Of a stretch of 64,000 nt of DNA, positions 1 through 9,867 are shown piece by piece. The position numbers were made by a program, and so were the translations under genes. This DNA is from Diphasiastrum complanatum (Eukaryota > Streptophyta > Lycopodiopsida > Lycopodiales > Lycopodiaceae): assembly GCA_029204225.1 (NCBI GenBank), contig MU832026.1, positions 1-64,000 of the forward strand, read 5' to 3'. The notes beneath the pieces are model-generated. The model made no database searches and was not told the origin of the DNA. It saw nothing but the letters and a program-made list of their open reading frames with translations. How positions within the stretch are numbered: the first letter of the stretch is position 1; every line of letters starts with the position of its first letter.

Positions 1-605
1 CAAAAAAGTACCAACTAAAGAATTGGTGGTAACTATGAATGAACCCTCAATGTGCTTAGTCCTAGCATGAAACCCAATATATAATTGCTTATATCAAACA
101 ACTCCAATTGTCACCATTCACATAGTGTTCCCCAACTCAATATATATGACTATCCAAAACTTCTAGCAAACTAGATTCTTATTGAGATTAGGGACTTTAA
201 AAATCCAAGCAAATCTCACCATGTTGTGGTATTAAGTTTGCCACTAGCAGAACCCCCAACTTGCGCAACATCGACCATCTTGGCCATTCCATCCACTAAC
301 AATAACAATTCTGAGCTCGCTCGAATAGGTAAGTTTTTCAAGCAATGGAGGTGTCAACATCAATAGCACATACATAATCATGCAAAGGGCAGAAACTGTG
401 TCATGTGCCAAATCCAAACAAATAGCAATACAATGAAAGTAAAGCTAATAGCAAGAGAAATGCAAAGCATTCAGATAGCATGTCCATAGAAAAACACAAG
501 GATCTCCATAGAATCACACTAGGAATGAAAGCATGAGTAACATAGTATGGAGTAGAGCATGGATTCATGTAGATAAGGCACATGAGACCTAGCAATGGAA
601 ATCCC
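1..605 (-). repeat. LTR fragment, same family as the LTR at 33.5-34.1 kb
   Basis: Read on the minus strand, the stretch at about 390-605 closely resembles the plus-strand sequence at about 33850-34065: the same order of motifs appears, including ATTTCCATTGCTA, TCTCATGTGCC and ATTTGGCACATGAC. In the 33-kb copy this block lies inside an LTR that follows a polypurine tract, so this is most likely the internal-to-3' part of a related LTR. The 33-kb copy continues into a long CT microsatellite at this point and this one does not. The stretch joins directly to integrase-like coding sequence at about 605, which is not a normal LTR boundary. The rest (1-390) has no recognised coding content. Confidence 0.6.
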
Positions 606-1545
606 AAGGCAAGGTAACCTTAAATACCCAAAATCTCCTTCAACAAAATCACGAAAAGTCCTTTTCTGATCAGTGTACTGCTCATTCATATATGTGTTGC
701 TTTAATATGCTCCTGATTAGCTTTCAAAATATCATTCATGTGCTAACTTGGTCCACAACTGTTACAACTACAACCTTTGACAAATCCACACTAATAGGTT
801 GTAATGGTTCATGGCCATATAATGCATAGAAAGGTGTCATGTCGACTGAAACGTGTGGAGTGCTATTATAACAAAATTCAGCTAAGTACAACCAATCGAC
901 CCACCTTGTCTGGTGATCTGAAACAAAGTGTCGCAAATAACACTCCAACCACTGGTTGAACCTTTCCGTTTGTCCATCAGTTTCCGGATGAAATGATGTA
1001 CTTAAGCACAAATTACAATTTAGTGCCCAACTTGTCCATTAAGACCTTCCAGAAAGTGGAAGTAAATCTGCCGCCTCTATTGCTCACTATCTCCTTTGGT
1101 ATTCCATGTAATTTGAAGACATTTTTCTAAGAATATCTGTGCTATTTGGGCTGCACTGTCCGTAGTTTTATAAGGTGGAGAATATGCATATTTTGTAAGT
1201 CAATCCACCACCACATAGACACCATCATATCCCCAGACGTTGTTGGCAAAGTATAAAATCCATGCTAATACTTGTCCAACGTTGTGTAGGAATAGATAAT
1301 GAATGCAATAAACCTGGTTGTTTGACATGTTCCACCTTATTCACTTGACAAGCGATACATTCATGCACAGATGTGTATATAGCCTTCTTCATACTAGCCA
1401 TTTGAATAGCTTCCGGATGGTTCGATATGTCTTCAACATTCCACTATGCCCAGCACTTGGAGATAAGTGTAGCTCATATAATACTTGCAGAATGAACTTG
1501 GATTTAGGAGCAAGCACAACTCTAGAATTATCATACAACAATATT
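606..1545 (-). pseudogene. Gypsy integrase (element A), broken
   Basis: This is a decayed integrase of a chromovirus-type Ty3/gypsy element. The zinc-binding N-terminal part is recognisable around 1390-1545, with a HLSPSAGHSGMLKTYR segment. It is followed in other frames by core motifs such as VYVVVDWLTKYAYSPP at about 1200. An open stretch at 736-1011 holds the last third of the catalytic core, with FHPETDGQTERFNQW carrying the catalytic Glu. Several frameshifts and stops separate these blocks, so no integrase can be made. The last segment (606-735) reads like the integrase C-terminal beta-barrel region and then runs into LTR-like sequence. Family assignment to chromoviruses rests on this motif set and is fairly secure. 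Confidence 0.8.
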
Positions 1546-1549
1546 TGTC

Positions 1550-1712
1550 CTTGCCTCCTATAACGGGATGAACAATAGAATTGGAGTTTTGTTTGTTTGT
1601 GTAAGAGACATTCAAGCAAAATATATGGAGGATCCAAACTTAAAAGAGATTTGGAAGAGACATTCAAGCGAATCTCTTGCCTCCTATAACGGGGATGAAC
1701 AATAGAATTGGA
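1550..1712. repeat. Local duplication inside the integrase region
   Basis: The segment TTGCCTCCTATAACGGGATG with GAACAATAGAATTGG at 1552-1585 recurs with one extra base at 1677-1711. An AGAGACATTCAAGC block also recurs at about 1602 and 1657. The two copies lie 125 bp apart, so this is a small tandem duplication with diverged middle sequence inside the integrase pseudogene. Confidence 0.7.
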
Positions 1713-2213
1713 TTTATTGCAAAAATTGTGCCAAGTCTTAAATTTGACCACAACAATTTGTGCTCCTTCGTTAAAGGATGATCCAAAATTTCACTTTGGT
1801 ATTCCGTAAAATGGTGTGCACTCAATGTGCTAATGGAGCAGATGGTAGGACCTTCTTCCAGGCTCAAAAACAAAAAAATTCAGCCACTAAAAATGTGTCA
1901 AAAACACATTTGTCTTCAAGGTAGATGGGCGCCCTCCTCCAAGAAGAAAATCTGAAATTTGAAGCATGTAATCTAATTTCAATCACATGAAAACTAGTTG
2001 AGCATGGGCGCCCTACTGCTGGCTCCCAAATGAGTGGAGATTCCAAGCTTTTCCCTGCAATTTCCTACACAAAAAACAAGAGGGAGCCGAACAGTTCTCT
2101 CTCCACAAAAATCAGAAAAATTCCGATTTTTATGAACCCAAAGAGGAGAAATGTGGCTGCCTATTGGGTGCCCTCCAACAAGCAATCAATTCTGAAAAAT
2201 GGCTCTGATACCA
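1713..2213 (-). other. Leader of a nested LTR element, with primer binding site
   Basis: The complement of 2201-2213 reads TGGTATCAGAGCC, the plant retroelement primer binding site pairing with initiator methionine tRNA. It sits directly after the minus-strand end of the LTR at 2214. The sequence further down (to about 1750) has short ORFs only and no recognisable gag, so it is a leader remnant of an element whose body is gone. Confidence 0.7.
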
Positions 2214-2539
2214 TGTAGGAATCCAGAATCAAGACTATTCATTAACACAAAGTATTCTCAAAGAGAAGAGAGAGATGGTTAGATGACCCTCTTGTAGAAA
2301 CTTGTGGACAGCCACTATGAACAGTAGATTGCTTAACAAAAGTGTGTCTCATACAAATGAATGGCTACATATAAGTAGTCCAAGATGGCTATCTAACTTC
2401 ATGACTGTTGGCTGTCCAATAACTTGACTAATGGCTATCTAACTACCATAAGTTACATAAAATAATTAAGTACCCCAAATAACAAGTTAGGTACTTAATT
2501 CACATGTATAGGCCCCTAGTGGACCCACGAGTCCCTACA
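2214..2539 (-). mobile_element. LTR of a nested retroelement (5' LTR, 326 bp)
   Basis: On the minus strand this begins TGTAGGGACTC and ends GGATTCCTACA, a short inverted TG...CA terminus, and is followed at once by a primer binding site (2201-2213). A 5' LTR is therefore certain in kind. It interrupts the chromovirus between its RT and integrase. No partner LTR is seen, so the element was truncated or its other end was lost together with part of the host element. Confidence 0.8.
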
Positions 2540-2654
2540 AGTTAGTTTCATACTAACTTGGGCCTAAAATATAAATGACCATGGTTACACAGATCTCGAC
2601 CTTTTGGGTCATAGTAACCTATGGCTTCTACATCATTTACATTTATTATTCTAA

Positions 2655-2970
2655 CAATGACTTTGTTAAGGGCTCGATAATCGATACACATCTTGAACGT
2701 TCCATCTTTCTCCTTAACGAGTAACACGGGAGAGGCGAAAGGTGACTTACTTCGAACAATAAATTCAAGTGTGAGTAACTCTTGAACTTGTTTGTGCACT
2801 TCTTCTTTTTCGGCTCTTGATAGTCTGTAAGGTGGTAAATTGATCAGTTTAGATCCTGGTAGATTGATCGGTTTAGATCCTGGTTCCACTTCAATGGAAT
2901 GGTCCATGAATCTAGTTGGAGGTTCACCTTTAGGTAAATGTTCAACGAACATATCCGAAAATTTACCCAA
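2655..2970 (-). pseudogene. Gypsy reverse transcriptase N-terminus (element A)
   Basis: The open frame carries the start of a Ty3/gypsy RT: an [18 protein letters not shown]-like entry, then [21 protein letters not shown] and [13 protein letters not shown]. These match RT fingers motifs 1-2. Homology stops at about 2655, before the palm, so the YxDD box is absent. A 9-codon stretch around [16 protein letters not shown] is locally duplicated. The sequence between 2540 and 2655 is unrelated to RT and adjoins the nested LTR. This is non-functional. Confidence 0.85.
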
Positions 2971-2976
2971 GATCTT

Positions 2977-3517
2977 CTAGATCCTTGGTTCTTTCACATC
3001 TTTTTTCACCTCGGACAGTGCTTTCATCTTGACTTCTTTGACTTGCCCTTCGACTTCTTCAATCTTAAGCACAAACATTTCAACATTCAATCTAGACAGC
3101 CGTTGAGCCTTCTCCACGGAAATTAGTTGCAAGGTCGAATGTTGTTGTGTGGATTGAACACTGTGTAGTTCATATTGGTGTTTCCCTTGCCTAAAGCTCA
3201 TCAAAGTTGATTGTCACATTTCCCAGAGTTTTAAGCCATTCCACTCCTAGTATAACATCAATTGGGCCCAACTCCACTAGATGGAAGCTTGTTCTGAGGG
3301 TATAATCTCTGATTTGCAAACTAACCACAGTGGTGATGTCATTATAAGGGATGGTTACTCGATTGGCAATATGTACTTTCATCTTATCATGATGATCTAG
3401 AGATACTAAACCACAACTTCGAAGTGACCGACTATTGAAGAAGTTATGCGTACTACCACTATCTATTACAAAAAACACTTTCCTTCTGTTAATTAATGCT
3501 TGCACATGGAAGCCCAA
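2977..3517 (-). pseudogene. Gypsy aspartyl protease and linker (element A)
   Basis: The open frame at 3191-3517 encodes a retropepsin-like domain: VFFVIDSGSTHNFF contains the catalytic D-S-G, and about 60 residues on, VILGVEWLKTLG is the conserved ILG flap-end motif of gypsy proteases. A charged linker (2977-3204) rich in Glu, Val and Lys joins it to the RT N-terminus in another frame, a usual arrangement in chromoviruses. The protease domain itself looks intact over about 100 residues, but the polyprotein around it is broken. Confidence 0.8.
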
Positions 3518-3556
3518 TAACTCAACTTTCTGATTCCTTCTAATAAATCCGTCCTG

Positions 3557-4887
3557 CTATCTGTGGTCCGGTTGGTTAAGTGGTGATTCCTCATCGGACG
3601 AAGTATTCATTGCTTTCATTATTCGCAACGGTTTAGCATCCGCAACATTCTCTTGACTTGTACTAACTTCATCTTCGTCATCTTCCACAATCAGGGAAAT
3701 ACCTACAAATTTAGCTTTGTCACACTTATGCCCCGATTTCCATTTCTGCTTGCAGGTAAAACATAATCCTTGTTGTCGCATTCGATCTATCTCTTGCTTT
3801 GACCTGACAATCTTCACCTCTGGCTTGGCCTCCATGTTGACCACTTGTTTCTTACCACTATTCCTCCTGTCAGCTTCTTTAATTGTCAGATACTGGGGAA
3901 ACATGTTCCTTTCCTTGTCACTCCGATGAATGCCCGGGTTTCATTCAGCTTCCTGCCTAGTAGTTTCATATTTAGAGATTCCCGGCTTAGTCAATCACCT
4001 TCCAGCGTACTTAGGTTCGATTACAAGTGCCACCTGCATAGGTTGATCCAAATTATGCAAAATCGGAACGCCCCCACATCAACTCCAATATCCGATTGTA
4101 GCCCTTGAATATATCTCCATAAACGATCCACATCAGAAATTGTATGGAGCTTCAAAGTCAGACTCCAAAACTCAAAATTATACTCTTGACTGGAGCCTCT
4201 TTGGCGTATCTCTGTCCATTTCTTGAAGTTTTGATCATCTTGAAATGGCCTTTAAAAATAGTGATGCAAGCATTCTTGAATAAACGCCAACTAGTTCGCT
4301 CATTACACTCCTCTACTCGCAAACTATTGTCGAACAGAGTGAAATAGCGATCTAGTTTATTCAACCACTCCTCGATATCAATGGACTTAGAATCAAAATT
4401 GAATTTCTAAATGGTAATCTTATCCTTGTATTCCCGAGTATCAAATTGGTTTCGTTGTTCATGAAACCTCGTGGACTGTTGAACTCGTGGGTCCAATGTT
4501 TCCCTTTGACTGAGTGGATAACCAACATGACTTTGTAACAGTTGTTTTCCTTTGTTAGGAATTCTACGAGCATCCTGAGGAGAATACTCCACATTATGTG
4601 AGACAGGTAGTGGTTGTGACGATGTAGATGGCTCATTACATCTCAGATCAGAAGCTACAGTTTTGTCCTACTTACATGGTAGACTAGCAAATAGTCTAGA
4701 CCACTTTTCCTCATTTGCTGCATGTTTCTTTTCCATGTCTTGTAGCATTTGTAAAATTAATTCCTTAACTTGGAGTTGACATTTCAAAAAATTTGTTTTT
4801 GTTTGGAACCTACGGTTCTTCCAATAATTCCTCTATTGGCAAATTGTCTTGAGGCGGATCAACTGCTTGTTTTCCTCGTCCACCCAT
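3557..4887 (-). pseudogene. Gypsy gag (element A), heavily broken
   Basis: The putative start is the ATG at 4887 (MGGRGKQAVDPPQ), followed by a stop after 25 codons. Gag-like pieces are scattered in three frames, for example FEFWSLTLKLHTISDVDRLW around 4140-4200, typical of chromovirus capsid. The best preserved part, 3557-3904, has RMRQQGLCFTCKQKWKSGHKC, a C-x2-C-x4-H-x-like nucleocapsid knuckle of the chromovirus kind. Many stops make this a clear pseudogene. Confidence 0.75.
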
Positions 4888-5057
4888 TTTAAAATCGTAC
4901 AATACACAACAATTTACAAGAATTTACAGTTGAGGAATTTGAATTTAGATAGTTGCTTGACGTTCTGATCAATTTTCATTTTTACTGCAATAAAATCCAA
5001 GTTCAAACAAGAATGTTATGAGGTTTCAAGGAAATTGAATTGACTGGAACTTAAAAC

Positions 5058-5082
5058 GGGGGGGGGGGGGGGGGGGGGGGGG
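5058..5082. repeat. Poly-G tract, 25 bp
   Basis: An uninterrupted run of 25 G on the plus strand in otherwise AT-rich sequence. Length in the assembly may be unreliable, since homopolymers this long are read poorly. The surrounding 4888-5413 has no recognisable gene; 5220-5370 is strongly AT-rich with AAATAATAAA-type simple sequence. Confidence 0.95.
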
Positions 5083-5409
5083 AAATTTACAAAATTGGAT
5101 TCTATTAAATTTTGAGATCCATGAAACATTTGTGTGCTCGTGGGAAATTCATAAAAACTGTGAAAAAAACTTACAAATTTACCAGTAAAAGTTTTTAGAC
5201 GATGACTTGAGCCAACCAAGTGCTCAATGAAAATATATATATAATATTAAAATTGAAATAGATCAAATAAATAATTAAATAAATAATAAAATCAAATCAA
5301 AATATATAATTACATAATTAAATATAATTAAATAAAATCAAAATAAATAATAAAATAAAATCAAAATTTTTGTTTCGGCCCGCGACTGCTGGCGCGTGGA
5401 AGCAGCCAT

Positions 5410-5413
<4 letters not shown>

Positions 5414-5465
<52 letters not shown>
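5414..5465. repeat. (GA)n microsatellite, 52 bp
   Basis: Perfect AG/GA dinucleotide run, bordered by GC-richer sequence (CGGCCCGCGACTGCTGGCGC upstream). Ser-Leu and Arg-Glu repeat ORFs across it are artefacts of the repeat. Confidence 0.95.
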
Positions 5466-5469
<4 letters not shown>

Positions 5470-5760
5470 TACGGTGAAGGGTAGGGTAGAGAGAAAATGA
5501 AAAAAGGGGAGAAAGGGAGGGGAGATAAGAGGGCAGTGGCGGAGGAGGCGCACGCGAGAAGGGAGGGAGCACTTTTTCTTAGCAACGTTGTTCTTGAGCT
5601 CTTTCTCTAAAAATTGAGTCTCATTTTCTATAATAAGGACATTCCCCTCTCCAAATGCAGCTATGAACAAAAGGTCGTAACTTCTAGCTAGCCGAAATGA
5701 GAATAAGGTTGCTAGTCGCCTTAGACCCCTATTTGCATCCCCTACATTGAGGAAGTTCAA
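5466..5760 (-). other. Short unrecognised open frame before the GA tract
   Basis: A minus-strand open frame starts at an ATG at 5760 and gives about 75 residues of ordinary composition (including NVGDANRGLRRLATLFSFRL) before dissolving into Pro/Ser/Leu-rich translation of the CT-rich strand. I do not recognise it. It might be the first exon or leader of a minus-strand transcript, or part of the element A region; there is no splice or homology support. The following 5761-6393 shows no gene and would be L13 intron. Confidence 0.2.
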
Positions 5761-6393
5761 TTGTCATCTACCCTTGACCAACTATCAATCCCTTTGACAC
5801 AATTTTGGTGTGGCAACCCCTAATGAAGAAGTAATTGTTTTTTCATCTATGGGTCAAGATTTTGCTTTCATTGGTCATTGTTAAGTTAAAATAAATGTCA
5901 ATTAAGGCCCAAAGTTCGTTGAGTGATGCCATTAAAGAGGGCCCATGTACTATGTCACTAAACGTCAATTATAATATCTTTCGTCCTACGTCAAAGTTGA
6001 GATGTTTGTGGTCCAAACTCATGACCTCCCATTTTATATGTAGTGCTTCCAAATTGAGCTTTTCAAACAAAAAGTACAATCATCCACAGATAACATTACT
6101 TCTACGTAACCTACAACAAAACACTTAGTGCTTCTAAAAAAAGAAACTATTTGCATTAGAATACAAAGAAAGTACATGTTCTCCAAATTTAAGGGCACGC
6201 TATCGATATTTTAACTTTCCATTCCATTAACAAAAGGTGGACTCCAAAGGATTTTTTTATATGGTGAATGAACTTAAGAAATATTGTTTGTTGAAGAAAT
6301 TTAGAAACTATCTAGCACTTAAATGAACTTGCCTTTCAAGACTATTCCTGCAAATAACATGGCAATATGCCCAAAAAGTAACAATTGCTATAC

Positions 6394-7258
6394 CACAATA
6401 ACATAGGCCCCCATGTCAACGCTTGGCGTGTATGTTGGGAGATTTTTTCCACGAATATAGATGGCAATAGTGGAAGCAAGCCTTCCTAATCTTTTGTCTG
6501 CTGCATCCACAACATACCATTGCTTTTTCACATTCTCATGGTCTGAAGCTTTTGGATACCAAGTCTTGTTCCAAATATCCTGCGAACAGGCAAACGGATT
6601 CAACAGCAAGCTAGTTTCATAAACATAATTAAAAACCTTCATAACTATTACAACAAGCTTCGTACTCTTGACAACGCACCCTTCGCTCAACTAAAACAAA
6701 CAGCATCCAGCTTTGCAACTATGTGCATTTTATCGAGCCACTTAGAGGTGGCGTAGTGGCGTGCTTGGGTTGGGCTTGCCAACCAGGTTCAATCCCTGCC
6801 CATGCGTGGGTGGAAAAAAAAGGCTCTGCATTTTTTCAAACTGAAATAGGCAATAAATTGAAAATTTGAGTGCAGGTGCTTCAACCCTAGACAGCAATCC
6901 TGCCTCTATTTTCATAAAACGTCCTATGAAAACAAACTGGAACGTTTTCTTGGGCAAAATGACATCAAATGTTGCAAAATGCAATGCAATGGCCACTAAT
7001 GAATGCGAAAGGACTTACAGGTCCGAGACTCTCGATGCCCTCGTACATCCATCTGTGCTCTGCAGGAATGAATGCACCACCGCAACGCACACTTAAGGCG
7101 CCACCCCGCCTTCCAGGCATCATCGCCACACGCTCTCTTGCACATGATGCAGCACTGCTGCCAAAGAAAGAGGAGCGCAAGGATGGTCTCGCTCTGGGAG
7201 ACGCTCGCAAGCCCGAGCAAGGACATACTACAGCCGTTGGGGCCATAGCCATAGCCAT
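6394..7258 (-). CDS. RPL13: Plastid 50S ribosomal protein L13, exons 1-2 (partial gene)
   Basis: This is a nuclear gene for the chloroplast large-subunit protein uL13. Exon 1 (7258 to 7019, 80 codons) starts [11 protein letters not shown] and is Ala/Arg/Ser-rich like a transit peptide, then gives [24 protein letters not shown], matching the start of mature plastid L13. The donor is CCT^GTAAGT. Exon 2 (6579 to 6394, 62 codons, acceptor TTCGCAG) encodes [33 protein letters not shown] and [13 protein letters not shown], the conserved L13 core, and ends at a possible donor GTG^GTATAG in phase 0. About 100 C-terminal residues, beginning with the expected NAEKV-type motif, are not found between 1 and 6390. 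They either lie past base 1 beyond a retroelement-filled intron, or the locus is truncated. A GA tract sits directly before the start codon. L13 identity is secure; gene completeness is not. Confidence 0.9.
6740..6822 (+). mobile_element. tRNA-derived SINE-like sequence in L13 intron 1
   Basis: An A-box-like motif TGGCGTAGTGG (6749-6759) is followed by a B box GGTTCAATCCC (6786-6796), the internal RNA polymerase III promoter of tRNAs. The B box sits in a T-arm-like hairpin (CCAGG, loop TTCAATC, CCTGC; four of five pairs). No acceptor stem or complete cloverleaf is visible, and an A run (6813-6821) follows soon after, as in SINE heads. It lies in antisense orientation within the 439-bp intron 1. 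Body length and target duplications were not resolved. Confidence 0.55.
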
Positions 7259-7277
7259 CTCTCTCTCTCTCTCTCTC
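7259..7277. repeat. CT/GA run touching the L13 start codon
   Basis: Nineteen bp of CT, reading GA on the coding strand and ending at the base before the L13 ATG (7258-7256). GA-rich 5' leaders are common in plant genes and can bind GAGA-type factors; here the run would form the 3' end of the 5' UTR. Confidence 0.9.
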
Positions 7278-7347
7278 CACTATAAAGCTTACATGTGTTC
7301 TTAGCCTCAATTGGGTTTTTTCAATTTTGTCTTTATGGCAAAGTTGG

Positions 7348-7351
<4 letters not shown>

Positions 7352-7392
<41 letters not shown>
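7352..7392. repeat. (CT)n microsatellite upstream of L13
   Basis: Forty-one bp of perfect CT, about 95 bp upstream of the L13 start codon on the coding strand, hence in its 5' UTR or proximal promoter. The following 7393-8660 has no gene I can support; its last 300 bp may be the decayed protease-RT link of element B. Confidence 0.9.
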
Positions 7393-7397
<5 letters not shown>

Positions 7398-8724
7398 ACA
7401 TGTGGCACTCTTGTCTCTAGCCTAGGGTGATATGCATGTACTTAATGTGCCAAAGAAAAATTCTTTTTGTGCTCAAATTTGCCTACCATTTCATTTCAAG
7501 CACAGGTTTTGATCTTCGCCGTCAGAATGGAGTGATCAGCATACTCTAGTGTCTGTGCTCGACAAAAATCGATAAATACAATCAAGCCAATTGTTACAAT
7601 TTGGCATTTCACCTCTTTATTTTAAATTTGTAGGTTTATGAATTTGGCTGGATTTAAGGTCCATAAATTTTTTTAATTGTTGACAAATATTATATAAAGT
7701 TTTTTTTAGTAACTTCAAAGTTCATAGTATATAATATAGTATCATTGTTAAGTTCTAAGTTTTAACTAGCAACTTCTAAGTTACATACTTGGAAGTTGAT
7801 CATTAAATTCTAATGACTTGGCTTTGGGTCCCTTAAATGAGTCCTTACTCTGTCTACGTTCCTTCTAACTTTAAATAGTAAATGGACTAATTGGCAATAA
7901 ATGTTACTAATGACTACTTACTTGCCCATTTACTCATGGGTAGTATCTAACCTTATATCACCCCCTCTTGCTTTAAATTGTCTTAGTAGGTGACATACCC
8001 CTAAATGGTGTGAACATTTAGCGGGAGTCTTTTTTTAAAAAATATCTTCTTCAATGAACGATCCTTTCCATGAAGCTTCACGGTAGACTCACAATTTTTG
8101 CTATTTATAACAATGCTTTGCTTTGAGGTTTTACTACCTCTCTTACCTTTCTATAGCATCAAAGCTTGTATTGATCGCAGGTATGATACCTTCTTGCTCC
8201 TATAGAACTAATGAAGATATCATTGTCTCCTATCATACTATGATAGAGCTTACTGGTCGTTATTAAAGACTCTTGGCACATAGTTCTATTGTCACTCTTA
8301 CGTCATCAACTCATCATTTAAGTCTGGTTGTGGTAATGCATGAAGAAAATGATAGTAGCGAATACACTATGGCATCTTCACAGGATTACGATTCCATCAC
8401 CATCCAGGTATGAGCTCTATCATAAGTTAGCAAAACATATCACTACCTCGACTTAATCGGAGACATTATAGAAACAATATTCTATTGATGTTCGCTCTTC
8501 TTTAAAACGTAGTTTTTCTCTTTCTTTCTTTCTTTTTGATTACACGTCGAGTTTCAAATGATTATTGAACTAACCCAATACATAAAATCGTACTCGTCCT
8601 TGGCTTAAAATACTCTTGGATCGCATGGATTTGCGCAAGGGTTGTTATAGTCTCCGATGTTAGAATGGCATGGATTTGTCCTAACATATTCATTGAGACT
8701 ATACAAGCCAAAGATTTTTTACTT

Positions 8725-9250
8725 GTTTCTTATTTAGAATCTGTGTGGACTACAAGAAATGTCGTAACCAACAAGGACCATTTTCCCTTACCATTTATGG
8801 AAAATGTGTTAGAGAGAATAGTCGGAGCAGAAGCCTATAGTTTTCTAGATGGGTTTAGTGGCCAGATAACCCCAGAAGATCAGCACAAGACTGCCTTCTC
8901 CTTTTCTTCAGAAGTTTCTTGAAATATTCATGGATGACTTGTGTGTCCACTCCTCTAGAGCCCAACATCTAGCTTGCTTAGAGAAAGTGTTCATCCAGTG
9001 TCGATGGTTCGGCATATCCCTTAACCCGGCCAAATGCCAATTTCTAGTCTCGCACGACATAGTGCTAGGCCATGTAGTTTCGAGGCATGGTATGGCCACT
9101 GACGTCGACAAGATCTACATAATAGTTGCATTGTCTGAACCTGGAACTGTACGTGAAGTGTACATCTTTATGGGGCATTGCAATTATTATCGGAGGTTTG
9201 TCCTGAACTTTGCTAAGCTAGCCCCTTTAATCTATCAAATGACTATCTAA
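8725..9250 (+). pseudogene. Gypsy reverse transcriptase (element B), internally deleted
   Basis: The first block (to about 8915) carries FPLPFMENVLERIVGAEAYSFLDGFSG, RT motif 3 region, and EDQHKTAFS. The next recognisable residues, in another frame, are KFLEIFMDDLCVHSS around 8915-8955, with FMDD as the polymerase active-site box. The roughly 90 residues normally between them (the TEWG...MPFGL stretch) are missing. The rest (8930-9250) gives GISLNPAKCQF and LGHVVSRHGMATD, the thumb region. The frame change plus the deletion make it inactive. Confidence 0.85.
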
Positions 9251-9720
9251 CTAGAATGGACAGCTGAAGCCACTGAGGCTTTTCACAAACTCAAAAAGGC
9301 CTTAGTTACGGCACCAATCCTTCGACCTCCTATTTGGACCATAGAATTCCACGTCCACACAGACGCCTCTAACTATGTCATAGGGAGTGTTCTGACGCAA
9401 CCAATGGAGTACAAGAAGGATTATCCGATCTACTTCGCCAAAAGGCAGTGGATTCCTGCAGAGATGAACTATACCATTACCGAGCATGAAGCACTAGCCA
9501 TGGTATACAGTGTGAAGAAATTCCGCCATTACCTGCTAGCCAACCCCTTTGTCTTCTTTGTAGATCACCAGGTCCTACTGTACTAGTAAATAGACCTTGC
9601 ACAACCGAACAAATCACTCGATGGTTGCTGCTTCTTCAAGAGTTCAACTTTAAAATCGTCGTTTGCAAAGGGAAACAACACTATCTAGTCGATCACCTCT
9701 CGAGGATCCGTAATGTTCCC
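9251..9720 (+). pseudogene. Gypsy RNase H (element B)
   Basis: After the RT thumb, LEWTAEATEAFHKLKKALVT and FHVHTDASNYVIGSVL mark the start of the gypsy RNase H, with its first catalytic Asp in HTDAS. WIPAEMNYTITEHEALAMVY and VKKFRHYL follow, then stops at 9583-9590. The end in a shifted frame reads LLLQEFNFKIVVCKGKQHYL and DHLSRI. The same block occurs at 24.24-24.58 kb. It is decayed by stops and at least one frameshift. Confidence 0.85.
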
Positions 9721-9867
9721 GAGAGTAGAGGGGTTGATCACGAACTCCCTGACGCAATACTATTCCATGTCGACGACATCCCTGAATGGGCTCCTAACAT
9801 AGTAGGATATCTTATGTCGGGAAGTCCTCCCCCTGAGATGAGCAAAGTAGAACGACGCACGACAAAA

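Larger units (their letters stand above)
606..4887 (-). mobile_element. Decayed Ty3/gypsy chromovirus (element A)
   Basis: On the minus strand the order is gag (start near 4887), CCHC-like region, aspartyl protease, reverse transcriptase N-terminus, a gap filled by a nested LTR and leader, then integrase. That is the gypsy pol order. The coding parts are split by many stops and frameshifts. The C-terminal half of RT and all of RNase H are missing, replaced by roughly 0.9 kb (1750-2650) of unrelated sequence. No intact LTR pair is present; the 3' side ends in an LTR fragment at 605. If the L13 gene is intact, this element lies inside one of its introns. Confidence 0.8.

Noticed and set aside
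5318-5585. Pro/Ser/Leu-rich minus-strand ORFs across the GA tract
   Set aside because: Composition follows from the CT-rich strand; different frames give equally long ORFs.
6996-7394. 132-codon minus-strand ORF starting with an Arg-Glu repeat over L13 exon 1
   Set aside because: It is an out-of-frame shadow of the L13 5' UTR and exon 1; the L13 frame has the conserved protein and splice sites.
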